From Chloroflexota bacterium (GTDB lineage Bacteria; Chloroflexota; Dormibacteria; Dormibacterales; Dormibacteraceae), in contig VBEK01000143.1 of NCBI GenBank assembly GCA_005889135.1, positions 1-64,000 on the forward strand: 64,000 bases of DNA, written 5' to 3'. Every line of letters begins with the position of its first letter. Position 1 is the stretch's first letter. Shown piece by piece: positions 16,627 to 25,053 of this stretch. The position numbers and the translations under genes are program-made. A model generated the notes under the pieces. That model ran no database searches. It had not been told where the DNA came from and worked only from the letters and a program-made list of their open reading frames with translations.

Positions 16627-16735
16627 GTCGGTCTCTGAATGCGGGGGGCAGTCCCCCCTGATGCGCCAGTTGAGCGAAGCCCAACTGGCGCCCCCCCTGT
16701 GCTTCGATGACGGGCTTGAGCTGTGCGGCGCTCAC
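16616..16735 (-). pseudogene. duplicated N-terminus of the glutamate dehydrogenase gene
   Basis: A 39-codon frame starting at GTG 16735 (GTGA overlap with the stop of the TPP enzyme) reads MSAAQLKPVIEA and then runs out of homology. The real GDH starts MTASALKPVIEA. Eighteen bases are identical between 16591-16608 and 16700-16717, 109 bases apart. The simplest reading is a duplication of the gene start with an inserted hairpin between the copies, leaving a vestigial, coupled mini-ORF. Confidence 0.7.
16643..16691. other. two adjacent perfect hairpins inside the duplicated gdh start
   Basis: GGGGGG-CAGT-CCCCCC (16643-16658) and GCGCCAGTTG, a 9-base loop, CAACTGGCGC (16663-16691). Both stems are perfect. 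They sit between the two copies of the GDH start. They could attenuate or stabilise the operon mRNA, or be the remains of a small inserted element. Confidence 0.75.
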
Positions 16736-18336
16736 ATCAGCACTGATGATCGCGGATATTCCGCGTCTGGATCACAGATCACGTTGATGCACGCGGGGAG
16801 TCCGGACTTGAACGCCCGCTCCAGCGCCGGCCGGATCTCGGACGGCCGCTCGACCAACTCGCCGTACCCGCCCAGCGCCTCCACCACCTTGTCGTAGCGC
16901 GTCTTCTGGCCGAGGTCGGCGGCGATGCTGGTCCCGAGCATGGTCTGCATCGGGTGCTTCTCCAGCGCCCAGATTCCGTTGTTGCCGACCACGCACACGA
17001 CCGGGATATGGTGCCGGACCATGGTGTCGAACTCCATCGCGGCGAACCCGAAGGCGCCGTCGCCAGAAAGTAGGATCACCTGCCTGTCGGGGCGCGCCAG
17101 CTTGGCCGCCATGGCGTAGCCCGGGCCCGAGCCAAGGCATCCGAACGGCCCCGGGTCGATCCACAGTCCCGGCGCATCGCGCTCGATGAGCCGGCCGGCG
17201 AAGGAGACGAAGTCGCCGCCGTCCCCGACGATGATCGCGTCGCGGTCGGCGAAGCGGTCGACCTCGGCGATGAGGCGCGCGGGGTGGACCGGCGACGAGT
17301 CGGAGGCGGTAATCGTCTCGTCCCGCTTGCGCGCGGCGGTCTCGGTCTCGCGCAGCGCCTCCGCCCACGAAACGTCTCCGGCGCGTCCCTCCATCGCGGC
17401 GGCGAGCTCCGCGGTGGCGGCCTTGAGCCGGCCGACAATCGGAGCCCTGTCGACGTCGACGTGGACGATCCGGGTGTCGTCGCCGAAGACCGGCGGCTGG
17501 CCGAAGTTGAGCCGGAAGTCGAGGCGGGCGCCAAGCACTAGGACGAGGTCAGCCTCGCGCAGCGCTCTCGACCGCGCGCGGGAGAAGTACAGAGGATGCG
17601 ACGGCGGCAGCATCCCGCGCGCCATGCCGTTGACGATCAGCGGCAGCCGACCCGCCTCCACCAGCTCGCGCAGCTCCGCTTCGGCGTGCGCCCACCAGAC
17701 GCCGCCGCCGGCCATCACGACCGGCCTGTCGGCCTCGCCCAGGGCGCGGGCGGCCTCGGCGAGCTGCCCGTGGTCCGGCGGCGGACCCAGGTCCGGCGTC
17801 AGGTGCTCGGTCGCCTCCGGATAGTCGGCGGCGCCGAAGAAGACGTCTATCGGGATGTCCATGAAGACCGGGCCCGTGCGCCGGCTCAGCGCGGTGCGCA
17901 CGCACTCGGCGGCGATCGCGTACGCGTCCTCCGCGTCGGTCACCGTCACCGCCTTCTTGGTCAAGCTGCGCGTGACCTCGACGTGGTCCATCTCCTGCAG
18001 CGAGCCCATGCCCCACCGGGAGATCGGCGCGCGGCCGCCGATGACGAGCAGCGGGCTGTCGCCGCCCTGCGCCTGGGCGAGCGCGGTCACCGAATTCGTC
18101 ACGCCCGGGCCCGCCGTGACGGCGGCGACGCCCACCTCGCGCGTGACCTTGGCCCAACCCTCGGCGGCGAAGGCCGCGGACTGCTCGTGTCGGACGTCGA
18201 TGAGGCGGATGCCGTGCTCAGTCGCGCCCATCAGCACCGGCCAGATGTGGCCTCCGTTCAAGGTGAAGAGGTGGCTCACCCCGGCGCGCTCGAGGGCGAG
18301 GGCGATGAGCTCGCCGGCGTTGCCTGAGTCGCTCAC
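16732..18336 (-). CDS. thiamine-diphosphate-dependent enzyme, acetolactate synthase-like
   Basis: 534 residues with the three TPP-enzyme domains. The activating Glu lies in IDVRHEQSAAFAAEGWAK. The central FAD/ADP-type domain follows. The diphosphate/Mg motif is SGDGAFGFAAMEFDTMVRHH...NN. The sequence resembles acetolactate synthase large subunits and also 2-hydroxyacyl-CoA lyases and oxalyl-CoA decarboxylases; no small subunit is adjacent. The exact substrate is not determined. GTGA overlaps link it to the isoaspartyl peptidase upstream and the GDH-like fragment downstream. Confidence 0.8.
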   Translation of the reverse strand: MSDSGNAGELIALALERAGVSHLFTLNGGHIWPVLMGATEHGIRLIDVRHEQSAAFAAEGWAKVTREVGVAAVTAGPGVTNSVTALAQAQGGDSPLLVIGGRAPISRWGMGSLQEMDHVEVTRSLTKKAVTVTDAEDAYAIAAECVRTALSRRTGPVFMDIPIDVFFGAADYPEATEHLTPDLGPPPDHGQLAEAARALGEADRPVVMAGGGVWWAHAEAELRELVEAGRLPLIVNGMARGMLPPSHPLYFSRARSRALREADLVLVLGARLDFRLNFGQPPVFGDDTRIVHVDVDRAPIVGRLKAATAELAAAMEGRAGDVSWAEALRETETAARKRDETITASDSSPVHPARLIAEVDRFADRDAIIVGDGGDFVSFAGRLIERDAPGLWIDPGPFGCLGSGPGYAMAAKLARPDRQVILLSGDGAFGFAAMEFDTMVRHHIPVVCVVGNNGIWALEKHPMQTMLGTSIAADLGQKTRYDKVVEALGGYGELVERPSEIRPALERAFKSGLPACINVICDPDAEYPRSSVLM

Positions 18337-19154
18337 TCGGCGATGGCGAAAGGCATCGCCGGCGTGTTGAACGCCGCCTGCGGCGAGCCCTCGCGCCCGA
18401 CGACGATCACCCCACCCGACGCGCGCAGCGTCTTGGCGAGGTGGTCGACCGCGCCCTTGGCGACTGAGGCGGGGTCCATGCCGTGCTGCAGCTCGACGAC
18501 CATCAGGCGCGCCAGACCGAGCCGGATGTATGCCTCACCCTGCCCCGTGCCGCACACTCCTCCGAACCGGTCGTCGGCGTAGAAGCCCGCGCCCGCGATG
18601 GGCGAGTCGCCGACGCGGCCGGGCAGCTTGCCAGTCCGGCCGCCGGTCGAAACCGCGACCGCGATGCGGCCGTCCGCATCGCGCGCCACCGCGCCGACTG
18701 TGTCCGCGCCCTCGAGCAGCTGCTGCCGCTTGCGGTCGGTGATGAAGAGCGAGGGATCGGCCATCTCCAGGCCGTGCTCGCGCGCGAAGCGTGACGCACC
18801 GGACGCGGCCAGGAGGACGTGCCGGCCGTCCTCCATCACGGCGACGGCGAGGTCGATGGGATGGCGGACGTCACGCAGGCACGCGGCCGCGCCGACGCGC
18901 AGGCCATCGCCCTCCATGACGCCTGCGTCCAGCTCGACTTCGCCGTCGCTGTTGAGGCAGGCGCCAATGCCCGCGTTGAGCAGGGGCTCGTCCTCCATGC
19001 GCCGAACGGCTGCCACCACCGCCGCGAGCGCGCCTGCGCCGATGCGCGCCCAGCCCTCGTCCCGGGAACGCTCCACCGCCGCCTGGCGATCCCCGCGTTC
19101 GTTCTCGGGTATGGAGCCCGCGCCGCCGTGGACGATCAGGGCCGGGCGGGCCAA
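18333..19154 (-). CDS. isoaspartyl peptidase/L-asparaginase (Ntn hydrolase)
   Basis: 273 residues. The N-terminal strand is ALIVHGGAGSIPENERGD, followed by NAGIGACLNSDGEVELDAGVM. The autocleavage and catalytic Thr is in ADTVGAVARDADGRIAVAVSTGG. It is made as a precursor that cleaves itself before that Thr. It hydrolyses isoaspartyl dipeptides or asparagine. The start is TTG at 19154, the only start codon in frame near the first strand. Its asparagine/aspartate chemistry fits a nitrogen-metabolism operon with GDH. Confidence 0.88.
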   Translation of the reverse strand: MARPALIVHGGAGSIPENERGDRQAAVERSRDEGWARIGAGALAAVVAAVRRMEDEPLLNAGIGACLNSDGEVELDAGVMEGDGLRVGAAACLRDVRHPIDLAVAVMEDGRHVLLAASGASRFAREHGLEMADPSLFITDRKRQQLLEGADTVGAVARDADGRIAVAVSTGGRTGKLPGRVGDSPIAGAGFYADDRFGGVCGTGQGEAYIRLGLARLMVVELQHGMDPASVAKGAVDHLAKTLRASGGVIVVGREGSPQAAFNTPAMPFAIAE

Positions 19155-19170
19155 ATGGTCCGGGGGTGGC

Positions 19171-19380
19171 TTAGTAGGCCAGCGTTTCGGGCTCGGGCCA
19201 AAGCCCGCGCCGCTCGACGAAGCGGCGCTCGGCGACGCGGCGCTCGAAGGGAGAGACGATCCGCCGGTTGGCGGCGGCCCGCTCCGGGCTGCGGCGCTCG
19301 CCAAACCGCCTCTCCACGCCGACCCGCCGATCGGCCTGACGACGCTCCGGGCCGCGTTCCACCTTCTCGCGCTCGACCAT
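19171..19380 (-). CDS. small Arg/Glu-rich protein with repeated ERR motifs
   Basis: 69 residues, with more than a third Arg plus Glu and at least six ERR triplets (PERRQADRRVGVERRFGERR and later). No hydrophobic segment. The ATG is preceded by an AGAGGACGG site at suitable distance. It sits between the ThyX-like gene (31 bases) and the isoaspartyl peptidase (16 bases), so it is probably expressed. Likely an intrinsically disordered nucleic-acid-binding or partner-binding peptide; unrecognised family. Confidence 0.55.
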   Translation of the reverse strand: MVEREKVERGPERRQADRRVGVERRFGERRSPERAAANRRIVSPFERRVAERRFVERRGLWPEPETLAY

Positions 19381-19411
19381 TTCCACCGTCCTCTTCTCCG
19401 GAGCGCTGATG

Positions 19412-21004
19412 CTAGCGCACCTTGCGATCGAGCGCCTGCAACTTTTCGTCCATGCGGCGTTCCGAGGCCCTTCGCTCGAGCTCGTCCCGTTCGCCCAGGT
19501 CGACGAAGCGGGCGTAGCCCGCCAGGCGGGGGTGGACCTCCTGGACGCGCAGGAACATCTGCTGGGCGACCCAGCGGTACTCGGGGTGACCCTGCGGCGT
19601 CGTCCGCAGCTCGCACAGGTGGAAGACCTCGCGCAGGTTGGCGCGGAAGTACCAGCGCACGTGGAAGGCGATCGGCACCACGTACTGGGCCAGCGCTGCA
19701 CCGAGGTCCCGCTCGAGCCTGTCGTGCGCCGTCGCCGCAGCCTCGACCGCGCTCGCGAAGTCGCCCCCCAATCCCAGCTCCTCGAGGCCTGGCGGGAGGT
19801 CGTAGCCCAGAGCCGTGCCCAGAGACTGGCGGTCCTGGGTGAGCATTCGATGCCGGTGCAGGTCGCGGTAGGCGCCGAAGTTGGCCGTGATCTCGAACAG
19901 GTACTGCGCGTGCTCGAGCGCCCGCGGCGCGCGCTGGCGCCGGTTCGCACGGCCGGCGAAGAGGGTGTCCAGCACGGTCCCTGGGTCCCCTGCCTGCTCG
20001 CCGAGCGGCAGGTTGGAGTTCGGGAAGAGCGCAGCCTGGACGACCTTGCGCTCGGCGTCGGGGTCGAACTCGACCAGGCGCACCGCGGGCGTCGTCGCCG
20101 CCGGCTCTCCCCGCCTGGCCAGACTCGCCATGGCGTCGCGCACCCCAGCGATGCGCTCCGCCGAAGGCCGCCCGTACTTCTCGTCGAGAGCACGCCGAAC
20201 GAAGGCAGGAATCACGAGGGAGAGCTCACGGTGCAGGTCGGTCGCCAGCTGCCGGCATTCAGGCAGCTCGTGGGCAGCCATCTTCGTGATCAGGTACTCG
20301 AACGCGCGCCCATTGCCGAACAGGCCGAGGTTGGTGAGCGTGCCCGCCGGGAGCAGCCCGCGCAGCAGGTCAAGCGCCTTCGCCCGGGTCGCGGACTTCC
20401 AGGCCCGGTCGCTCTCGCCCTCCTCCTGCGGAAACTTCTCCCGGATCGCGCTCGTCACCGGCTCGACGAGCCGGCTGTAGGTGGCGAACAGGGCGTCGGC
20501 GGCCGGCTCGTAGTCGGAATGGCGAAGCTCGAGCCCGCGGTGGTACAGATACCGGCCATCCCGGCCCGGCCTGTCGAAGCGCACATAGCGCGTCGACTTC
20601 TCCAGGGGCGAGATCCCGATCCGGCTGTCCTCGAGCGCCTTGGCGGCGAGGATCGACGCCTCCTCCACGGCGACGTGGGCGCCCGCAAGCTCGGCCACGG
20701 AGTCGTCGCCATAGCCCACCAGCACGCGCTCATAGAACTCTTCCGCCCGCCGCACCGCGACCATGTCGTCGTCGGTCGACGCCGGCCCGCCGGCGAGGCG
20801 TTCGAAGCCCGATTCGGGCTCGTTGATGAACTCGTCCAGGAGGACGCGACGAAGGCTCTTCTCGGTTCTCGAATAACGAGAGAACAGGGCCCCTTTCACC
20901 ACCTCGGGCAGGTTGCGCAGGGCGAACACCGGTCGGTCGAGGTTGGTGAAGTAACGACCAAGAGCCTCGGCTTCCGCCTCGGTGAACTGAGCATTCACGC
21001 GCAT
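19412..21004 (-). CDS. two-domain ThyX-like protein
   Basis: 530 residues, about twice a normal flavin-dependent thymidylate synthase. Both halves look like ThyX domains: YSRTEKSLRRVLLDEF and ISPLEKSTRYVRFD in the first, and LHRHRMLTQDRQSLGTALGY in the second. The canonical FAD/dUMP motif RHRxxS...SxRY is split and degenerate, with RHR kept in the second half. Such long proteins are known as ThyX-family members in related phyla, but activity is uncertain. It is the first gene of the operon that runs to gdhA. Confidence 0.8.
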   Translation of the reverse strand: MRVNAQFTEAEAEALGRYFTNLDRPVFALRNLPEVVKGALFSRYSRTEKSLRRVLLDEFINEPESGFERLAGGPASTDDDMVAVRRAEEFYERVLVGYGDDSVAELAGAHVAVEEASILAAKALEDSRIGISPLEKSTRYVRFDRPGRDGRYLYHRGLELRHSDYEPAADALFATYSRLVEPVTSAIREKFPQEEGESDRAWKSATRAKALDLLRGLLPAGTLTNLGLFGNGRAFEYLITKMAAHELPECRQLATDLHRELSLVIPAFVRRALDEKYGRPSAERIAGVRDAMASLARRGEPAATTPAVRLVEFDPDAERKVVQAALFPNSNLPLGEQAGDPGTVLDTLFAGRANRRQRAPRALEHAQYLFEITANFGAYRDLHRHRMLTQDRQSLGTALGYDLPPGLEELGLGGDFASAVEAAATAHDRLERDLGAALAQYVVPIAFHVRWYFRANLREVFHLCELRTTPQGHPEYRWVAQQMFLRVQEVHPRLAGYARFVDLGERDELERRASERRMDEKLQALDRKVR

Positions 21005-21011
21005 ATTCTCT

Positions 21012-21034
21012 CCCTCTCCCCGTTGGGGAGAGGG
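21012..21034. repeat. CCCTCTCCCC/GGGGAGAGGG hairpin
   Basis: A perfect 10-base stem with a GTT loop, followed by GCCGGGGTGAGGGG. It lies 8 bases upstream of the ThyX-like ATG. This type of intergenic hairpin recurs at 22828 (CTCTCCCGC/GCGGGAGAG) and, degenerate, at 9792. Confidence 0.8.
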
Positions 21035-21176
21035 CCGGGGTGAGGGGCAAGAAAGCAGATATTGTGCCCCGCGGGGCGAAGACCACCACCTATTGGCGCT
21101 GTAGCGGAAGTTGTCCCCCGCTTGTCCCCAGCTGTGTTAAAAACCGGCGGCGAAACGCCGACTCAGGCTCGCGCCT

Positions 21177-21182
21177 TAGTCT
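21177..21182 (+). promoter_or_regulatory. -10 box of a probable leaderless transcript
   Basis: TAGTCT, 7 bases, then GTG at 21190. This fixes the start of the methyltransferase at the GTG rather than at the upstream frame extension. The 185-base gap before it also holds the hairpin at 21012 and a GCCCCGCGGGGC palindrome. Confidence 0.5.
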
Positions 21183-21189
21183 GCATGAC

Positions 21190-21978
21190 GTGACGCAGAT
21201 CGATTGGGTCGAACGGTGGAAGCGCCTCGTCGCCGACCGGGCGACCCTGGCCTCGGGCCACGCCGACTCCGGCTACTGGGACCGCCGGGCGCGCAGCTAC
21301 GCCGCCTCTACCCACGGCCGCAGCGACGAGTTCCTGCAGGTCCTCGAGCCCTACCTCTCGCCGAGCAAGACCTTGATCGACGTCGGCGCCGGCACCGGTC
21401 GCCACGCCACGCCGCTCGCCGAGCGCCTGGAGTGGGTGACCGCCGTCGAGCCCTCGGAGGGCATGCGTGCACACATCCCGCCGCGCGACAACATGACCGT
21501 CATCGCGAGCACGTGGGAGGACGCCGAGGTCGCGCCGGCCGACCTCGTCGTCTGCAGCCACGTGATGTACGGGGTCGGGGAGCCGGTTCCGTTTCTCGAC
21601 AAGCTGCAGGCGGCGGCGCGGGAGCGCGTCTTCGTGATGATGCGCGAGACGGACCTGCCTCACCCCGCGGCCGAGCTGCGGCGACGCCTCGCCGGCGACG
21701 CCGGACCACGGCTCCCGAAGTTCAGCGAGCTCTTCATGCTTTTGCTCCAGGTCGGCGTCGCGCCCGACGTCGACTTCATCCGCTACCCGATCGTCACGCG
21801 CTACGCGAGCATGGAGGAGGCGCTCACCGACTGCCGCGCGCTGTTCGGCGACGGATGGGATGAGGCGAAGGCGACGCAGATCCTCGACCAGCTCCTGCGC
21901 AGGGAGGGCGACGAGCTGGTCTTTGACGGCGGCGTCGCGCTCTCGGGAGTCGCGCATTGGCGACCGCAGAGGACCTGA
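21190..21978 (+). CDS. class I SAM-dependent methyltransferase
   Basis: 262 residues. The SAM-binding glycine loop is TLIDVGAGTGRHATPLAERL, followed by an acidic residue (VTAVEPSEGM) and VCSHVMYGVGEPVPFLDKL, the motif IV region. The substrate is unknown. GTG start, leaderless. Its last 22 bases overlap the GNAT gene. Confidence 0.85.
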   Translation: MTQIDWVERWKRLVADRATLASGHADSGYWDRRARSYAASTHGRSDEFLQVLEPYLSPSKTLIDVGAGTGRHATPLAERLEWVTAVEPSEGMRAHIPPRDNMTVIASTWEDAEVAPADLVVCSHVMYGVGEPVPFLDKLQAAARERVFVMMRETDLPHPAAELRRRLAGDAGPRLPKFSELFMLLLQVGVAPDVDFIRYPIVTRYASMEEALTDCRALFGDGWDEAKATQILDQLLRREGDELVFDGGVALSGVAHWRPQRT

Positions 21979-22808
21979 CCCTTCGGCCGGTGAGGCCGGC
22001 CGACGAGGCCCGCGTCCTGGAGCTCACCAGGGATGTGTGGGAGGGTCGAGACTACATCCCGCGCGTTTTCGACCGCTGGGTCTCTGACGCGGGCGCGGAG
22101 TTTCAGGCGGCGGAGGTCGACGGCGTCGTGGTCGGTGTGCAGCGCATCCGGCCGTACGCGCCGGGGCTGGTCTGGTACGAGGGCCTGCGCGTGGCAAGCT
22201 CGCATCGCCGTCGAGGCATCGCGCGCGCGATGCTCGAGGCGGCGATCGAGGAGGCGCGCCAGCAGGGGTTCCGGGAGATGCGCCTGGCGACGCGCGACCA
22301 GCCCGCGGTCAACCTGTTCGAGTCTGCGTCCTTCCGCCGCATGGTCGAGGTCAAGTGGTGGCGGGGACTGCGCGTCGAGGGCGGTGAGCCGGCGCGCATC
22401 CCCGACCCGTCTGAGGCCTCGCGCCTGTGGAGCCTCGTCGCCGCGAGCCCAGGGATCGAACGGTACGGCGGCCTGGTGCCCGACCTCGACGGCGCCAGGG
22501 AGCACGACGCCACGGAGATAGAGCGCCTCGCGACCCAGGGGCTGGTCCGCGTCGGACCGGGCGGCCGCGCCGTCGCGCTGCTGCGCGAGCCGTGGGGCCA
22601 GAACATCGCCGTATCGCTCCTCGCCGGCGGCGGCGGCGCCCTGCGCGAGCTGCTGATGGCCCTGCGGTTCGAGGCCGACGCCGACGGCCTCCGCCACGTC
22701 ACGGTCAACCTTCCGCCCGGTCACCCGGCCGAGGAAGACCTGAAGGCCAGCGGATACGATTTCGCGGATGCGGAAAGAAGCGCCTACATCTACGCCTTGA
22801 TTCTTTGA
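21957..22808 (+). CDS. GNAT family N-acetyltransferase
   Basis: 283 residues. The N-terminal GNAT fold has the acetyl-CoA loop RVASSHRRRGIARAMLEAAI (motif A Q/RxxGxG/A type), preceded by LVWYEGL. The C-terminal 130 residues may be a second, weaker GNAT-like half. TTG start inside the end of the methyltransferase gene. Substrate unknown. Confidence 0.85.
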   Translation: MATAEDLTLRPVRPADEARVLELTRDVWEGRDYIPRVFDRWVSDAGAEFQAAEVDGVVVGVQRIRPYAPGLVWYEGLRVASSHRRRGIARAMLEAAIEEARQQGFREMRLATRDQPAVNLFESASFRRMVEVKWWRGLRVEGGEPARIPDPSEASRLWSLVAASPGIERYGGLVPDLDGAREHDATEIERLATQGLVRVGPGGRAVALLREPWGQNIAVSLLAGGGGALRELLMALRFEADADGLRHVTVNLPPGHPAEEDLKASGYDFADAERSAYIYALIL

Positions 22809-22827
22809 CGGCCCTCACCCCCCACCT

Positions 22828-22847
22828 CTCTCCCGCAAGCGGGAGAG
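22828..22847. repeat. CTCTCCCGC/GCGGGAGAG hairpin
   Basis: A perfect 9-base stem with an AA loop, followed by GGG and the ATG of the flavoprotein at 22852. Its 3' arm supplies the purine-rich GGGAGAGGGG in the ribosome-binding position, so folding would hide the binding site. Related to the hairpin at 21012. Confidence 0.75.
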
Positions 22848-22851
22848 GGGC

Positions 22852-24072
22852 ATGACAAAGCGCTTCGTCATTCTCGGCAACGGCATCGCTGGTCAGACGT
22901 GCGCTGAAGATTTGCGCAAGGCCGACAGCGAGGCGTCGATCACGATCATCGCCGCCGAGAAGCATCCGCTCTACAACCGCGTCGCCCTGCCGCGCTACCT
23001 GCGCGGCCAGGTGCGCCGGGAAAAGGTCTTCATGCGCACGGCCGAGCAGTCCGCGCAGCAGAGCATCGAGATTCATTTCGAGACGTGGGCGACTGAGGTC
23101 GACCTGCGCGACAAGGTCGTCCACACGAACCGCGGCCAGAGGTTCGAGTACGACGCGATCCTGATCGCCACGGGCGGCCGGCCCAAGCCGCCGCCCTGGC
23201 CCGGCTCCGCGGACGTGTCCGCGTGCGTCGGCTTCCAGACACTCGACGACACGGACGCGATCATCGAGAAGGCCGACGCGTCGCAGCGTGTGCTGGTGAT
23301 GGGCGGAAGCTTCATCGGCTACGAGCTCGCCGAGGGCGTGAGCTACCGCAAGAAGGCCCAGGTCACCTGGATCATGCGCGGGCCGTGGTTTCTCCGCTAC
23401 GTCCTGGACGAGGAAGGCGGCAAGCTCTGCCGGCAGCTGGGCGAGGAGCAGGGCGTGCAGTTCATCACCTCCGACGAGGTGCAGAAGTTCAGCCGCAGCA
23501 ACGGCCGCTACACGGCCGAAACCGTCAACGGCGAGAAGGTCGAGTTCGACCTGCTCACCTACGGCGTGGGCCTCGATTACTACACCGAGCCGGTGCGCGA
23601 CCGGGTCGAGATGAACAAGGGCATCGTCACCGACGCCAAGCTGCGCACCTCGGCGCCGGACGCTTACGCGGCCGGCGACATCGCCGTCTTCTACGACCTT
23701 ATGGTCGAGCGCCACAACCAGATGGGGACGTGGGACAACGCGGAGGCGCACGGACGCGTGGCGGCGCGCAATATGGCCGGCGCGAACGAAGATTTCTTCG
23801 ACGTGCCGACGTACACGACCACGATGTTCGGCTCCACGCTCGCGGTGATGGGCGTGACACCGGACGTGCAGCCCGGGCTCGAGTCCGTGCGCACGTTCAG
23901 CTTCGAGGAGAAGTTCTACCGCAAGCTTTTCTTCAAGGACGACCGGCTCGTCGGCGCGATCATGATCGGACCGCCGAAGGGGCGGAAGAAGCTGATCGAG
24001 ATCATGCGCTCCAGGCAGAAGATCGAGCGCCCGAAGCAGGAGCTGCTCGACCCCGCAAACCTCAAAGACTGA
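22852..24072 (+). CDS. FAD/NAD(P)-dependent oxidoreductase
   Basis: 406 residues. Two Rossmann motifs (VILGNGIAGQTCAEDLRK at the N-terminus; VLVMGGSFIGYELAEG near residue 148) and the FAD signature YAAGDIAVF. It resembles ferredoxin reductase or the NirB-type flavin domain. The electron acceptor is not shown by context. Its stop overlaps the SRPBCC gene as TGATG. Confidence 0.85.
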   Translation: MTKRFVILGNGIAGQTCAEDLRKADSEASITIIAAEKHPLYNRVALPRYLRGQVRREKVFMRTAEQSAQQSIEIHFETWATEVDLRDKVVHTNRGQRFEYDAILIATGGRPKPPPWPGSADVSACVGFQTLDDTDAIIEKADASQRVLVMGGSFIGYELAEGVSYRKKAQVTWIMRGPWFLRYVLDEEGGKLCRQLGEEQGVQFITSDEVQKFSRSNGRYTAETVNGEKVEFDLLTYGVGLDYYTEPVRDRVEMNKGIVTDAKLRTSAPDAYAAGDIAVFYDLMVERHNQMGTWDNAEAHGRVAARNMAGANEDFFDVPTYTTTMFGSTLAVMGVTPDVQPGLESVRTFSFEEKFYRKLFFKDDRLVGAIMIGPPKGRKKLIEIMRSRQKIERPKQELLDPANLKD

Positions 24073-24590
24073 TGGCCCCCGAGTACGCCTTCCTCACCCG
24101 CTGGCGCGTCCGGGGCACCGCCGAGGAAGTTTTCGACGTCCTGGCCGACCCGCTCGCCCTCAAGCGCTGGTGGCCGTCGGTGTACCTCGAAGTGCGCGAG
24201 CTCAAGCCGGGCGCGCAGCCGAGCGGCGTCGGCCGTGTGATCGACCTGTACACCAAGGGCTGGCTGCCCTACACCCTCCGCTGGAACTTCACGGTCACCG
24301 AGTCGACGCGACCTTCCGGGTTCAAGCTCACGGCGCATGGCGACTTCGAGGGCACCGGCGTGTGGACGATCAGGCAGGACGCCGACTTCGTCGAGGCCAC
24401 CTACGACTGGCGGATCTCGGCTGAAAAGCCGCTGCTGCGCTACGGCACGCCCGTACTGCGCCCGATCTTCGCCGCCAACCACCGCTGGGCCATGGCCCGC
24501 GGGCTGGAAAGCCTGGAGCTCGAGCTGCGCCGGCGCCGCGGCGAGACCGGCGTGCCCGAGCCGCCGGGGGCGACTTTCGCGCGCCGCTGA
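24072..24590 (+). CDS. SRPBCC family protein
   Basis: 172 residues. A START/Bet v 1-type pattern: VRGTAEEVFDVLADPLALKRWWPSV at the N-terminus, a beta sheet region and a long C-terminal helix (HRWAMARGLESLELELRRR). These bind hydrophobic ligands or act as polyketide cyclase-like proteins. Coupled to the flavoprotein by the TGATG overlap. Confidence 0.85.
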   Translation: MAPEYAFLTRWRVRGTAEEVFDVLADPLALKRWWPSVYLEVRELKPGAQPSGVGRVIDLYTKGWLPYTLRWNFTVTESTRPSGFKLTAHGDFEGTGVWTIRQDADFVEATYDWRISAEKPLLRYGTPVLRPIFAANHRWAMARGLESLELELRRRRGETGVPEPPGATFARR

Positions 24591-24623
24591 GCGCCAGTTC
24601 GTCGTATCGTTTGCCCAAGACAA

Positions 24624-25046
24624 ATGGCTTTCGCCTACAGCGAAACCGCCCAGCAGATCCGCCGTGCGCTCGGATCGGTCCTGCGGGCCCGCCGCGAGGC
24701 GGCGCGCCGAACTCTGAGCGAGATCGCGGCCGAGGCCGGGCTCTCGCCCGCCCACCTCTCCGAGGTGGAGCGCGGCCGCAAGGAGGTCTCGACCGAGCGC
24801 CTGATCGCCGTCGCCCACGCCCTGGGCGTGCATCCGGCCGACATCTACGCCGAGCTGGCCCGCCTGCTGGGGGCCGAGTCCGAGCGGCGGACGTGGCCCG
24901 ACGACCCGCCCGTCAAGCTCCGCCTGGCCACGGCTTCGCTACCGTTGGAGGCGCTGCGTAGCGTGGCCGACTTCAGCGCCTACCTGGCGATGGCCAACCC
25001 ACCGCCGAAACCGAAGGACCGCATCGGGTTTTTGCCCAGGAGGTAA
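24624..25046 (+). CDS. XRE-family regulator, ClgR-like
   Basis: 140 residues. An N-terminal helix-turn-helix ([25 protein letters not shown]) is followed by a short C-terminal region. The HTH is very close to actinobacterial ClgR, an activator of clp protease and stress genes. The next gene, 8 bases downstream, is clpP. A TATCGT box lies about 14 bases before the ATG. Direct control of clpP by this protein is an inference from synteny. Confidence 0.8.
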   Translation: MAFAYSETAQQIRRALGSVLRARREAARRTLSEIAAEAGLSPAHLSEVERGRKEVSTERLIAVAHALGVHPADIYAELARLLGAESERRTWPDDPPVKLRLATASLPLEALRSVADFSAYLAMANPPPKPKDRIGFLPRR

Positions 25047-25053
25047 GGGGGAC

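Noticed and set aside
24590-24624. ClgR operator in front of the ClgR-like gene
   Set aside because: CAGTTCGTCGTATCGTTTGC has one GTTCG half but no matching GCGAAC half; not enough to call.
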